Below, piece by piece: positions 17,648-27,100 of a stretch of 64,000 bases of DNA. Position 1 is the first letter of the stretch; every line of letters starts with the position of its first letter. The DNA lies in the NCBI GenBank assembly GCA_965204705.1, contig OZ242006.1, positions 2,666,001 to 2,730,000 on the forward strand, in the 5' to 3' direction. This stretch comes from Bin5 sp965204705. Its GTDB lineage: Bacteria; Chloroflexota; Anaerolineae; Caldilineales; Caldilineaceae. The notes beneath the pieces are model-generated. The model saw only the letters and a list, made by a program, of their open reading frames with translations, was not told the origin of the DNA and did no database searches. A program made the translations under genes and the position numbers.

Positions 17648-18355
17648 ATGTTCGTCAAAACAAAGAGCCTTTTTGCAAAGAGTAGGAAGCATTTGACCCT
17701 GAGCATCTATTTGGTCGGTGGTGCCGTTGTACTCGCCGGGCTGATAGCTGTCATACTTGCCGTGGCATCAGGTAACAGCGAATCAACGGCTGAGTCACCC
17801 GACTATTCCGGCGTCCCCTCCGCTTGGCAAAATCGAAAAAGCCTGGGCGATCCCGAAGCCGCCGTGACCGTTCAAGCATGGGAAGATTTCCGTTGCCCTG
17901 CATGTGCGGCCTTCAACCAGCGCGTCAAACCCGGCCTTGTAGACAACTATATCCTCAACGGAAAGGTGAAGTTGGAGTTCCATCATTTCCCGCTGCAACA
18001 GCACGAGCCCGGCGCCTCTCTTGCCGCCCAGGCCAGCGAATGCGCAGCCGACCAGGGACTGTTCTGGGCTTACCATGACCGTGTCTTTCTGGCGACTTCT
18101 TCTGGCCCAAGCGCATTTCTCATGGAGCGCCTGATTGACTACGCAGTGGAACTGGAGTTAGATGGAGACACGTTTGCATCCTGTCTGACGAATCAGACAC
18201 ATCTGCTGACCATCTCGGAAAGCCTGCAGGCCGCACGTGCAGCCGGACACAATAGCACGCCGACCGTGCTGGTAAATGGGGTACGTGTCGACAACCCGCT
18301 GGACTTCGAGGCAGTCTCGGCCGCGATCGACAATTTATTGTCCTCCAATCAGTGA
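17648..18355 (+). CDS. Membrane-anchored DsbA-family thiol oxidoreductase
   Basis: Extracytoplasmic thioredoxin-fold oxidase, 235 aa, that forms disulfides in secreted proteins. A basic N-terminus and one hydrophobic segment (LSIYLVGGAVVLAGLIAVIL) serve as signal anchor. The active site is CPAC in WEDFRCPACAAF and the cis-proline loop is STPTVLVNG, as in the DsbA/BdbD and DSBA-like Thioredoxin_4 group. An ATG at 17648 places the anchor at the start; a longer frame from 17561 adds 29 residues of no clear role. The next gene, 19 nt downstream, encodes its expected membrane re-oxidant, so the two form a functional pair. Confidence 0.9.
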   Translation: MFVKTKSLFAKSRKHLTLSIYLVGGAVVLAGLIAVILAVASGNSESTAESPDYSGVPSAWQNRKSLGDPEAAVTVQAWEDFRCPACAAFNQRVKPGLVDNYILNGKVKLEFHHFPLQQHEPGASLAAQASECAADQGLFWAYHDRVFLATSSGPSAFLMERLIDYAVELELDGDTFASCLTNQTHLLTISESLQAARAAGHNSTPTVLVNGVRVDNPLDFEAVSAAIDNLLSSNQ

Positions 18356-18374
18356 ATACGCTAAACCAATTCAG

Positions 18375-19289
18375 ATGAACAGTTCACGTTTTTCGACAAA
18401 GCTAGGTCTGTACGGTGCACTCATCACAGCTTGGATCGCTACGATGGGCAGCCTCTACTTCAGTGAAGTAAGCGGCTTTACACCTTGTACTCTTTGCTGG
18501 TACCAGCGCATCCTGATGTATCCTCTTGCTGGTCTTCTTACTTTGGGGATATTGCGAAGGGACCATCACCTTCCCTATTTGGTACTGCCTTTTTCGCTAC
18601 TGGGCCAAGGTGTTTCGGTTTACCATTTTCTGCTTCAGAAGACACCCTATTTCGGCTCGCCGTCCTCCTGTGGAATCGGAGTAACCTGTTCTACAGTCTG
18701 GATAGATTGGTTTGGGATTGTAACCATTCCTCTCCTGGCAATGTTCGGTTTCATGGTCATCACCACAGGCATGTTGATGGTGATTGCCACTGATGCGGGA
18801 GGTCCCGGGAAGGCTTGGTCCATTCAATGGCCGAGGTGGCCGGCGACTTTGATCGTCCTTATTGCATTAACCCTATACTTGGTCGGAGCAGCCCGCGCGG
18901 GCAAAGTCCAAATTGCTCTGCCGGATGTTGTTCTTCCAATTGTTTCTGAACTCTCTATACTGGAATTGTCGATCGGTCCTACCCCGACGCCCCCGCCGAC
19001 AGCTACGCCAACAAGTCTGGAGCAAGGGGCTACCTCCTATTCCCAAGCCTGTGCCTCATGTCATGGCGAGAATGGCGTAGGCGTAGAAGGTTTGGGTACC
19101 GCTTTGGCAAATTCACCTCAGGTCTCGGGCCTCACCGAGAGTGAAATGTTCGCTATCATCCGGGATGGACGCGCCGCTGATGCGCCGAACAATCGCACCG
19201 GGATCGCGATGCCGCCTTCAGGTGGTCAAACGAGCCTGACCGACGAACAGATCGTTGACATTATCCTTTACATCCAGTCTTTGCAGTAG
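18375..19289 (+). CDS. BdbC/DsbB disulfide oxidoreductase fused to a cytochrome c domain
   Basis: Membrane partner that re-oxidises the DsbA-like protein. The N-terminal domain (about residues 1-150) has four TM helices with the two redox pairs of the DsbB/BdbC family: CTLC after TM1 and CGIGVTC in the second loop. A fifth hydrophobic segment follows (LIVLIALTLYLVGAA). After a PT-rich linker (about 203-220) comes a class I cytochrome c domain with heme motif CASCH and a Met in GIAMPP as likely sixth ligand. Family knowledge: DsbB passes electrons to quinone. The fused heme domain, on the outer face, suggests that electrons may pass to a cytochrome c chain. ATG at 18375, 19 nt after the previous stop. 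Confidence 0.88.
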   Translation: MNSSRFSTKLGLYGALITAWIATMGSLYFSEVSGFTPCTLCWYQRILMYPLAGLLTLGILRRDHHLPYLVLPFSLLGQGVSVYHFLLQKTPYFGSPSSCGIGVTCSTVWIDWFGIVTIPLLAMFGFMVITTGMLMVIATDAGGPGKAWSIQWPRWPATLIVLIALTLYLVGAARAGKVQIALPDVVLPIVSELSILELSIGPTPTPPPTATPTSLEQGATSYSQACASCHGENGVGVEGLGTALANSPQVSGLTESEMFAIIRDGRAADAPNNRTGIAMPPSGGQTSLTDEQIVDIILYIQSLQ

Positions 19290-19421
19290 TCCAGTAGATT
19301 TTGGTCGGATTGAGCACCCTGAATGGCAACTGGCGGTGTCTCTCTACCAGCGGGAACCGCGGGGAATCGCCCCACAAGGACCACTGAGTTCATGACAGCA
19401 TTTCGCAGATTTCGCTTCATT

Positions 19422-20291
19422 ATGAACAAGCAATGCCTCCGAATGGTGTTTCCATTCTTCGTGACAGTTTTAGCTGCAGTACTGATGGGATTGGCTTTCG
19501 CGGCCGGAACATCCAATGCGGCGACCTACCAGTTGGGTTCCTCTTTTGCGCATGATCCAATACTGGAACCTCGTCTGGATAGAGTTCAGGACCGCAATTG
19601 GCAAACGGGCCAATCGGGAATAACCTCACCAGAACAAGGCAGCAGCGTAAGCGGTCCCGTACCGATCATAGGAACAGCCTCCGGCTCTCCCTTCGCCCGA
19701 TACGAGCTCTACTACAAGGAAGCGTCCAGGGGCGACGAGGCCTACTCCTACTTCGGCGGGGAAACTCGCCAGGTCGTCAACGGACAGCTAGGGGTATGGC
19801 ATACTGATGTCCTTGCACCAGGAACGTATACGCTGCGCATGCGTGTTGTTCGGCCGGACGGAAACTACGGTGAATTCTTCGTCCATAACATAACAGTCGG
19901 CAGGGAACCGATTACGCCAACGCCAGACGAGCCCACACCAACACCTATTCCCATCGATACGCCAACACCTTACCCCCAACCTACAGTCGCAGAGGTCCGG
20001 GTAGAGCAGCCTAACATCGAAGGGTCAACCGACGAACCGACTCCTACGCCTCTACCGCCATCCCAGAATGAGAGTGGCGGTACATCAGAAGGACAGTCCT
20101 CCTCGACCAGCCAGAGTTCGATCGTTCCGTCCCCTGGAATCCTGGGAGACTTGGGAGAAACGCTGGCATTGGAAAGACTCCGCGACCACTTTTTCACGGG
20201 CGTGCGTTGGAGCGCGGGCCTGTTACTTCTGCTGGGGGCTATCTTCGCCGCCAAACGTCTCTTGGAGTGGGTAATCGCCAAAAACGAATAG
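19422..20291 (+). CDS. Secreted Ig-like protein with PT-rich stalk and C-terminal anchor
   Basis: 289 aa from the ATG at 19422. Signal peptide (MVFPFFVTVLAAVLMGLAFA), an Ig-like/beta-sandwich domain about residues 48-145 (ITSPEQGSSVSGPVPIIGTA to HNITVG), a long proline/threonine-rich stalk with repeated PTPTP units, and a C-terminal hydrophobic helix (VRWSAGLLLLLGAIFAA) with a short basic tail. Topology: outside the cell, held by the C-terminal helix. The GPVPIIGTA motif is common in Chloroflexota surface proteins. A longer start at 19392 is possible. It follows the redox pair by 132 nt and may share its promoter. Function unknown. Confidence 0.75.
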   Translation: MNKQCLRMVFPFFVTVLAAVLMGLAFAAGTSNAATYQLGSSFAHDPILEPRLDRVQDRNWQTGQSGITSPEQGSSVSGPVPIIGTASGSPFARYELYYKEASRGDEAYSYFGGETRQVVNGQLGVWHTDVLAPGTYTLRMRVVRPDGNYGEFFVHNITVGREPITPTPDEPTPTPIPIDTPTPYPQPTVAEVRVEQPNIEGSTDEPTPTPLPPSQNESGGTSEGQSSSTSQSSIVPSPGILGDLGETLALERLRDHFFTGVRWSAGLLLLLGAIFAAKRLLEWVIAKNE

Positions 20292-20333
20292 AACAGGCAA
20301 AGACTGACAATTTGAATCCACAACAGTGCAGGT

Positions 20334-20368
20334 AAGGCCGGCCGCGGATAGAAGACGCGGTCGGCCTT
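20334..20368 (+). terminator. Intrinsic-type terminator after the Ig-like protein gene
   Basis: A 13-bp stem (20334-20346 with 20356-20368, one G-T wobble) with a 9-nt loop, followed by TCTC rather than a long T run. Very GC-rich core. It lies 42 nt after the stop of the Ig-like gene and would close the dsb block. Confidence 0.65.
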
Positions 20369-20684
20369 TCTCACTTCGCCAATGCCCATGAACGAATTTC
20401 GTAGCGACCAAGCAATTTAAGTCCTGACAGTGCGAAAGCCGCCTTGCAAAATGTTGCAGAAGTACGCACGAATATTTCGCGGTGCGTCAGAAGACTTGAG
20501 TCTCTATTTTGCCAAGGAGACACGGTCAGGGCAGATGCATGAGCCCTTCCTTGCGTGAGAGAGTTTGGTCACTGCATTGTGTCTGGTGGTAGCATTTGGA
20601 AGCGGGAGCCACAACCAGTGAGAGAATCTCCTGATTTCGTTTCGACACCGGTCCAAGCGCGGTGCTGGACCTGTCCTCCCGACC
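20369..20684. other. Intergenic region before the LRR protein
   Basis: No convincing gene; the small minus-strand frames here overlap each other without domain content. No clear promoter pair was found by eye, although the downstream gene must have one or depend on readthrough of the preceding hairpin. Confidence 0.4.
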
Positions 20685-23045
20685 TTGAAAAGTATCGGCA
20701 CGTGCAGAGAATACCAGAAAGGCGCCACTTTGAAACTTAGTCGGCAATATGCTTACGTTAATTTCAAGAGATACGTCTTGCTGGTATCAGCTTGGTCGGC
20801 CCTGTTTCTCTTTCCTCACCTCTCATACGATGCTGCCTTTGCCCAGTCCAACACATCGCCAACTTTGGGAGCCCCGACCCTGACCGCTCTCATGACCGGC
20901 GCCACCACGGTCGAAATCTCCTGGACTCCTGTTTCTGACGCAACTGGCTACGAGCTCTGGGTTTGGTGGCACACCGACCCGGGCTGGCAACGCCTCGGCG
21001 AAGGCGGCATGACCGGGACTTCACATACACACTCGGATCTCACAGCAGGTAGGACCTACTATTATCTGGTCGCAGCTTTGGACAGCAACGGAAACCGAGG
21101 CCATTGGTCAGAGCAAGTGTCAGTAACGCCGTCTGCACAGCCACAAGGGCTGGTCGCGCCAGATCTCACCACAACTTCCGCGGGATCGACAGCGGTCGAT
21201 GTCAGTTGGACTGCCGTCTCCGGCGCTGTCAGGTACGAACTGTGGACGTGGTGGGACAGTGACCATGGCTGGCAACAGCTCGGTGGCGACAGCTTGACAG
21301 GCACAACTCTCACTCACTCCAACCTGACGCCTGGCCGCACCTACTACTACTCAATTGCCGCCATAAATTCCTCCGGTGTACGCAGCGCTTGGTCGGCGCA
21401 GGTGAACGTAACTCTCCCTGCGTCGGCGAACGCTCTGACTGCCCCGGCGCTAACAGTGACGTCTAATGTTACGGCGACTGTTGAAATGAACTGGTCAGGC
21501 GTAGCGGGGGCCGTTTCCTACCAGTTGTGGGAGTGGAAGGACGAAACTACAGGTTGGGAGCGGCTCGACAAAGGGGATCTGACCGGTACCTCATTTGTAC
21601 GCACTGGAGCAACCGCGGGCCAAACCTACTACTACGCCATCGCTGCAGTGGATTCAAACAGCATCCTTGGCGCGTGGTCGCAGGTGGTCTCCGTACTCGT
21701 TTCTGAGTCCCCTGCGATTCCCGACCGTGCAGACGAACGCGCAACGCTGGTAGCACTATATGAGGCAACTGACGGAGCCAATTGGGCCAATGAGGACAAC
21801 TGGCTTTCCAGCGCTTCGATCGCTACCTGGTACGGAGTCAAAACCGACGATGACGGGCGTGTTGAGGAAATAACTCTTGCGGGCAACGGGCTGAGCGGTT
21901 CGCTTCCTGATCTGAGCGCCCTCACCAAACTATCCGTTCTTGCCCTCGATTTCAATCAGCTGTCTGGGTCGATTCCTGATCTGAGCGCCCTTGTCCAGTT
22001 GAAGTGGGTGTCTGTCAGCAGCAACCAGCTTTCCGGTTCAGTGCCAGCTCTGAACACGCTTACGAACTTGGAAGTCCTCGACCTCAGTGCAAATCAGCTG
22101 ACGGGACCGATTCCCGATCTGAGCTCTCTCACGAAACTGAAGGACCTTTCCCTTTCCGACAACAGACTGAACGGGTCAATCCCCGATCTGAGTGCCCTCA
22201 CCAGTCTGACTGCACTTCACCTGGGAACCAATCGGCTGACTGAAGCCATTCCCGATCTGAGCGCTCTCACCAGCCTGACGGTGCTTTCACTCTCTGGCAA
22301 TCAGCTCAGTGGGTCGATTCCTGACCTAAGCACACTTACCAATCTGACGGACCTGTACTTGGGCAGCAATCAGTTGACCGGGTCTGTCCCGACTCTGAGC
22401 ACTCTCACAAGACTCGCTTGGATTGACCTGAGCAGCAACCAGCTGACAGGCCGAATACCAAATGTAAGCGCGCTCGTGAACCTGAGGTTAATGCTTCTGC
22501 CTCATAATCATTTAACCGGCCCGATCCCGAACCTTGCCACGCTTACGAAACTCGCCGACCTTTCCCTCGCAAATAACATGCTTACGGGAACGATTCCCGC
22601 GATCAGTTCTCTTTCCGGCCTTAATTGGTTGGACTTAAGTAACAATCAACTGACTGGCCGAATACCCGACCCTGGGTCCCTCACGCAGCTCACGAGGCTG
22701 AACCTCGGCCGCAACCAGTTAACCGGGTCAATACCGGCCATTGGCGCGCTCACTAAACTGACAGCTTTGGATCTTGGCTCCAACCAATTGACCGGGCAGA
22801 TACCTGAGATGAGAACACTCACAAGCTTGACCACCCTGATCCTCGCATCGAACCAGCTGACGGGACCAGTGCCGGATCTGAGCCCCCTCACCAATCTGTC
22901 GAGCCTTGACCTGTCTGCCAACCAGCTGTGCCTTCCCGACGACATTGATCCGGCTGATGCAAATGCAGTTGTGTCAGCTCACCTGGTCGGTCTCAATCTA
23001 CCCTCCTGCTCGACCTCCTTCATATTGGGCGCCGCTGCAGGTTGA
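20685..23045 (+). CDS. Secreted protein with three Fn3 domains and 15 leucine-rich repeats
   Basis: Up to 786 aa. A signal peptide (VLLVSAWSALFLFPHLSYDAAFA) is followed by three fibronectin type III domains (about 60-152, 153-245, 247-340), each with WxxVxxAxxYELW and YYYxIAA core strands, then a cap WANEDNWLS and fifteen consecutive leucine-rich repeats of exactly 23 residues (401-745; consensus NQLTGSIPDLSALTKLxxLxL), closed by a C-terminal cap with two cysteines. This is the plant-like LRR type found in many bacterial surface proteins; it probably binds other proteins or glycans. No anchor follows, so it is likely secreted. Start is uncertain: TTG codons at 20685 and 20730 both fit; the latter has AGG about 10 nt upstream. 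Confidence 0.85.
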   Translation: MKSIGTCREYQKGATLKLSRQYAYVNFKRYVLLVSAWSALFLFPHLSYDAAFAQSNTSPTLGAPTLTALMTGATTVEISWTPVSDATGYELWVWWHTDPGWQRLGEGGMTGTSHTHSDLTAGRTYYYLVAALDSNGNRGHWSEQVSVTPSAQPQGLVAPDLTTTSAGSTAVDVSWTAVSGAVRYELWTWWDSDHGWQQLGGDSLTGTTLTHSNLTPGRTYYYSIAAINSSGVRSAWSAQVNVTLPASANALTAPALTVTSNVTATVEMNWSGVAGAVSYQLWEWKDETTGWERLDKGDLTGTSFVRTGATAGQTYYYAIAAVDSNSILGAWSQVVSVLVSESPAIPDRADERATLVALYEATDGANWANEDNWLSSASIATWYGVKTDDDGRVEEITLAGNGLSGSLPDLSALTKLSVLALDFNQLSGSIPDLSALVQLKWVSVSSNQLSGSVPALNTLTNLEVLDLSANQLTGPIPDLSSLTKLKDLSLSDNRLNGSIPDLSALTSLTALHLGTNRLTEAIPDLSALTSLTVLSLSGNQLSGSIPDLSTLTNLTDLYLGSNQLTGSVPTLSTLTRLAWIDLSSNQLTGRIPNVSALVNLRLMLLPHNHLTGPIPNLATLTKLADLSLANNMLTGTIPAISSLSGLNWLDLSNNQLTGRIPDPGSLTQLTRLNLGRNQLTGSIPAIGALTKLTALDLGSNQLTGQIPEMRTLTSLTTLILASNQLTGPVPDLSPLTNLSSLDLSANQLCLPDDIDPADANAVVSAHLVGLNLPSCSTSFILGAAAG
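21885..22919 (+). repeat. Fifteen tandem 69-bp units encoding leucine-rich repeats
   Basis: Every unit is exactly 69 bp, starts at an Asn codon and shows no insertion or deletion. Units differ in sequence but several share long identical stretches around the ATTCCCGATCTGAG core, indicating duplication followed by divergence. A partial sixteenth unit begins at 22920. Confidence 0.9.
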
Positions 23046-23389
23046 GTCGAGTAAACCGAGCCCGATTGAACAATCGCCTCTTCGCGACTGTCACCGAACC
23101 GCCAATGCCACCTCAAGACGCCAGAACTAATGAGGGCGAACTTGCCACCTTCTGGATTCCGAAAACGGCAACGGGACGCCAGGTTTGGCTAGCGGATTTA
23201 GTTGCGGGATAATCAACTGCTGGCGATGGCTCTCAGGTGAGGGTATTCGTTCGCACTCTACGAACAGCAGTTGGTTTTTCTGTTTTATAGGCAGCCTCTT
23301 CGATTCACTCTTGGTCCTCCGGAAGGAGGTCTGCCGATCGTAACGGTACCTGACTCGCGCAGAACGAGGTTCTGGCTAAGCGGCTGAAA
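23046..23389. other. Intergenic region before pth
   Basis: No gene seen. It contains a promoter-like pair (23185-23213) and a short stem CCTCC-GGAA-GGAGG (23316-23329) about 60 nt before the pth start, whose 3' arm resembles a Shine-Dalgarno sequence but has no start codon at proper distance. Confidence 0.4.
23185..23213 (+). promoter_or_regulatory. Candidate promoter for pth-mfd
   Basis: TTGGCT (23185-23190), a 17-nt spacer, GATAAT (23208-23213). It would give a leader of about 170 nt. Consensus match by eye only. Confidence 0.35.
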
Positions 23390-24016
23390 ATGAAAATGAT
23401 AGTGGGTCTGGGCAATCCCGGACCCCGATATTCGCGCAATCGACACAACATTGGCTTTCAAGTGGTGGACATTCTGGCCGAGCGGCATGTCATTCCCCTT
23501 GCGCGCGCCAAATACAATGCCCTGTATGGCATGGGAACTCTCGCGCACTCACGGGCCTTCGAACGCAACCAACTGCCCCAAAAGGAGTCGTCCAGTCAGA
23601 GAGTGCTGTTAGTCCGTCCCCTCACGTTTATGAATCTTTGCGGCAACTCCGTCGCGCCGATGGCAAACTTTTTTCGAGTAGAACCACAGGACATTTTTGT
23701 TATCTACGATGAACTCGACCTTCCGAGCGGCAAACTGCGCCTTCGCCCCTTTGGCGGCAGCGGAGGACACAACGGGATGAAGTCGCTCATCCGAATGTTG
23801 GGAACTGATCGGTTCCCTCGTGCCAGAGTGGGCATAGGTCGACCTCAGTCCCCGATGAGTCCAGCCGACTACGTATTGCAGAACTTTAGCGGCGACGAGG
23901 AGATCATATTCGAAACTCTTCGACAAAGAATCGCCGACGCCGTCGAAACATGGCTTTACCACGGGATAGACTTGGCAATGAATCGGTTTAATTCGGCCCC
24001 GGCAACCGCAGACTGA
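23390..24016 (+). CDS. pth: Peptidyl-tRNA hydrolase
   Basis: Cleaves peptidyl-tRNA that drops off ribosomes, recycling tRNA; essential in most bacteria. 208 aa. Family signature VGLGNPGPRYSRNRHNIGF includes the catalytic His (H19); also TFMNLCGN with the substrate-binding Asn, YDELDLPSGKLRLR with the Asp that activates His, and GGSGGHNG with the second Asn. About 15 residues are inserted near 50-68 (SRAFERNQLPQKESSSQ) compared with the compact E. coli enzyme. The gene precedes mfd by less than 100 nt; pth-mfd is a common bacterial gene pair. Confidence 0.96.
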   Translation: MKMIVGLGNPGPRYSRNRHNIGFQVVDILAERHVIPLARAKYNALYGMGTLAHSRAFERNQLPQKESSSQRVLLVRPLTFMNLCGNSVAPMANFFRVEPQDIFVIYDELDLPSGKLRLRPFGGSGGHNGMKSLIRMLGTDRFPRARVGIGRPQSPMSPADYVLQNFSGDEEIIFETLRQRIADAVETWLYHGIDLAMNRFNSAPATAD

Positions 24017-24107
24017 GCCTGCAAATCCACTGGCAAAATTCGCCGGCCCATTCTTTGCTTGACGAAGGGCGACGCCCAACCTATTGGATATTGACAACAA
24101 GGTACGG

Positions 24108-27100
24108 ATGAATCTCTCAGGCCTGCTTTCACTTCTCAAAGATCAACCAGCTCTTCAGGACTCGCTTCAGGGGGATACTCCAGCGCCTCACAAACTGTAC
24201 GCGGCAGCGCGCGCATTCGTCGTCGCCGCCGCTGCGACCGCGAGAGAAGGTCCGGTCCTTGTATTGACAAGTACCGCCGACCAGGCTGAGAAATGGGTTG
24301 AACAGCTCGCACTGTTCCTGCCGCCGTCCGACGCTGCGCCGCAAATCTCACTCTGTGCCGATCCAGACGCACTGCCCTATGAGCGCATTCCTTGGACAGG
24401 ACGTACACGCCAACTCAGACTGAGCGCGCTCGCAACCCTACAGCAGAAGAGGAACAATCCGGCGGTGGTGGTCTCCTCGGCGCGTGCCTTGATGCAAAAA
24501 ACGCTGCCGGTAAGGATGTTCCGCATAGCCCTGAGGCCACTACGCGTCGGCAGCTTCGTACAGTTGGACGAGCTGACGGGCCGTTGGGTGCAAAATGGTT
24601 ACGAACCGATGCAAGTGGTAGAGGAACCAGGAACTTTCGCCCGCCGCGGCGGAATCATTGACATTTGGCCTCCTAATCTGCCCTATCCTGTCCGTATTGA
24701 CCTGTTTGGCGACGAAGTGGAGACGCTGAAGTCTTTCGATCCGGCAACACAACGGAGTGACCTGCAGCTTCAAAGAGTTCTGATTGGGCCTGGAAGTGAA
24801 GCCCTCGGAAGCCTCCTATCTGAAAGTGCGGCACCTGCCCTGGCCAGCGAAGTCTCCCCAACTGAGTTGGTCCTTGGCCAGCAGAAAGGCCCAATCCTTG
24901 TTCAGGGTACCTCAGAGGACGAATCCACTGTAAGCGGAGGAGCTGGGACGGGTCCGGCAGGAGTTGCTGGACTCGAGAGTCTGCGTGCGGTACTTCTGCA
25001 GGAACCGAACCTGATCTTGGCCATCCGCGAGGAAATTGCACGCGAGCTAGACGACCTTGGCGCCGGTCGCACATTTCGAGGCATAGAGTGGTATCTGCCC
25101 TATCTTTACAACCGCCCTGCCTCTCTGCTGGATCATTTGCCGGACAATGGCCTACTCATCATCGACGACGGCGACCAACTGGCCGCGAGCCTCAAGGATG
25201 CCGACGAACAAGGGGCACAAACTTACCAGGAGCTTCTGCGCGGCCACGAACTTCCCTCGAAATTCAACTCCAGTTTCTTCAGTACCGAAGATATCCTTGG
25301 TCGAATTGAAGCGCGCAGCCCGCTCGTTCTGGGAACAAGTGGGCTCCCTGGGGATCAGCAGGTTGCCGAAGGCTCTGCTCTAGCGCGTCAATTTGTCCCC
25401 TGCCCTCACTTTGCCGGTCAAATAAAGCGCATCCTCCAGGAGATGCGAAAGTATGCCAACTCCTCCGACAGAATCGTCCTCATTTCTCGACAAACTGCTC
25501 GACTGCAAGAGGAACTGAGTGAGGCCCGGCTGCCTGCGAATCTGATCTCCGACTTGGACTCCCCCCCTCGCAGCGGAATCTCTCTTTTGCAAGGCGTTCT
25601 GCCGGAAGGGTTCGTAATGAACGGGTCCCCGGCATCGGGGAATGACGGCAATGGCCGGCAGCCTGCTTCACTGCGTCTATACACTGATTCGGAACTGTTC
25701 GGCTGGACCCGTCAAACACGACAACAGCGGCGCAGGTCGGAGTCCTCAGTGGCGCCTGAACTCTTTTTTGCCGACGTCAATCCCAACGACTATGTCGTTC
25801 ACATGGAGCATGGCATCGGAGTGTATGAAGGCCTTGCCAGGCTTGAAATGGGCGGGGTGGAACGCGAATACCTTCAAGTTAACTATGCCAGAGGAGACAA
25901 ACTATACGTCCCGGTTCATCAAGCAGACCGGCTGAGCCGCTATGTAGGGGCAGGGGACTCGGGGATCCCGCCCTCCGTGACACGTCTGGGTACGAGCGAC
26001 TGGCAGACAGTGAAGGCACGCGCCAAGAAAGCCGTCGAAGATATAGCCGAGGATCTGCTGAAGCTGTACGCAGAGCGGGAAGTCGTCCCCGGTTACGCAT
26101 TCAGTCCCGACGGCCCCTGGCAGGAGGAGATGGAGGCAGCCTTTCCCTTCCGTGAAACTGCTGACCAGATCGACGCCATTTTCGACGTCAAACGCGACAT
26201 GGAAACAGACAGACCAATGGACCGGATCATCATCGGTGATGTCGGCTATGGCAAGACAGAGGTTGCCATTCGCGCGGCGTTCAAGGCGGTGATGGATGGA
26301 AAACAGGCGGCTGTGCTTGTGCCAACAACCGTCCTTGCACAGCAGCATTTCCGCGTCTTCAGCGAGCGTCTGAAGCAGTTTCCCATTTTAGTGGAGATGC
26401 TTTCACGCTTCCGAACGCAGGCCCAGCAGGAGAAAGTCCTGCAGAAATTGCAGGCTGGGACAGTTGATATTGTCATTGGCACGCATCGGTTGCTTTCTAA
26501 AGATGTGGAGTTCAATTCGCTCGGGCTTCTTATCATTGATGAAGAGCAGCGCTTTGGCGTCAGCCACAAGGAGCGCCTTAAGCAAATTCGATCTCAGATG
26601 GACGTGCTTACACTTAGCGCGACTCCGATCCCACGTACGCTGCACATGAGTCTGAGCGGCGTGCGCGACATGAGCACCATCAATACCCCTCCACGAGAAC
26701 GGCTCCCTGTACGGACGATGCTATCGGAATTCGATAACACGCTGGTCCGTCAAGCTGTCCAACGGGAGCTGGAGCGGAACGGGCAGGTATTCTTCGTCCA
26801 TAACCGCGTTCGCGGACTGCAGACTTTGGCGACACGTCTGCAACGCGAAGTCCCGGAGGCGGTCGTTGCGGTAGCGCATGGTCAAATGGCCGAGCGGGAA
26901 CTGGAAGATACGATGATGCGTTTCGCCGACGGGAAAGTGGATGTGCTCGTCTGCACGACTATCGTCGAGAACGGTCTCGACATACGCCGGGCCAATACAA
27001 TCATCGTAAATCGTGCTGACCATTTCGGACTGGCCCAGCTATACCAGCTTAGGGGCCGCGTAGGGCGCGGTGCCGTGAGGGGCTACTGCTATCTCTTCCA

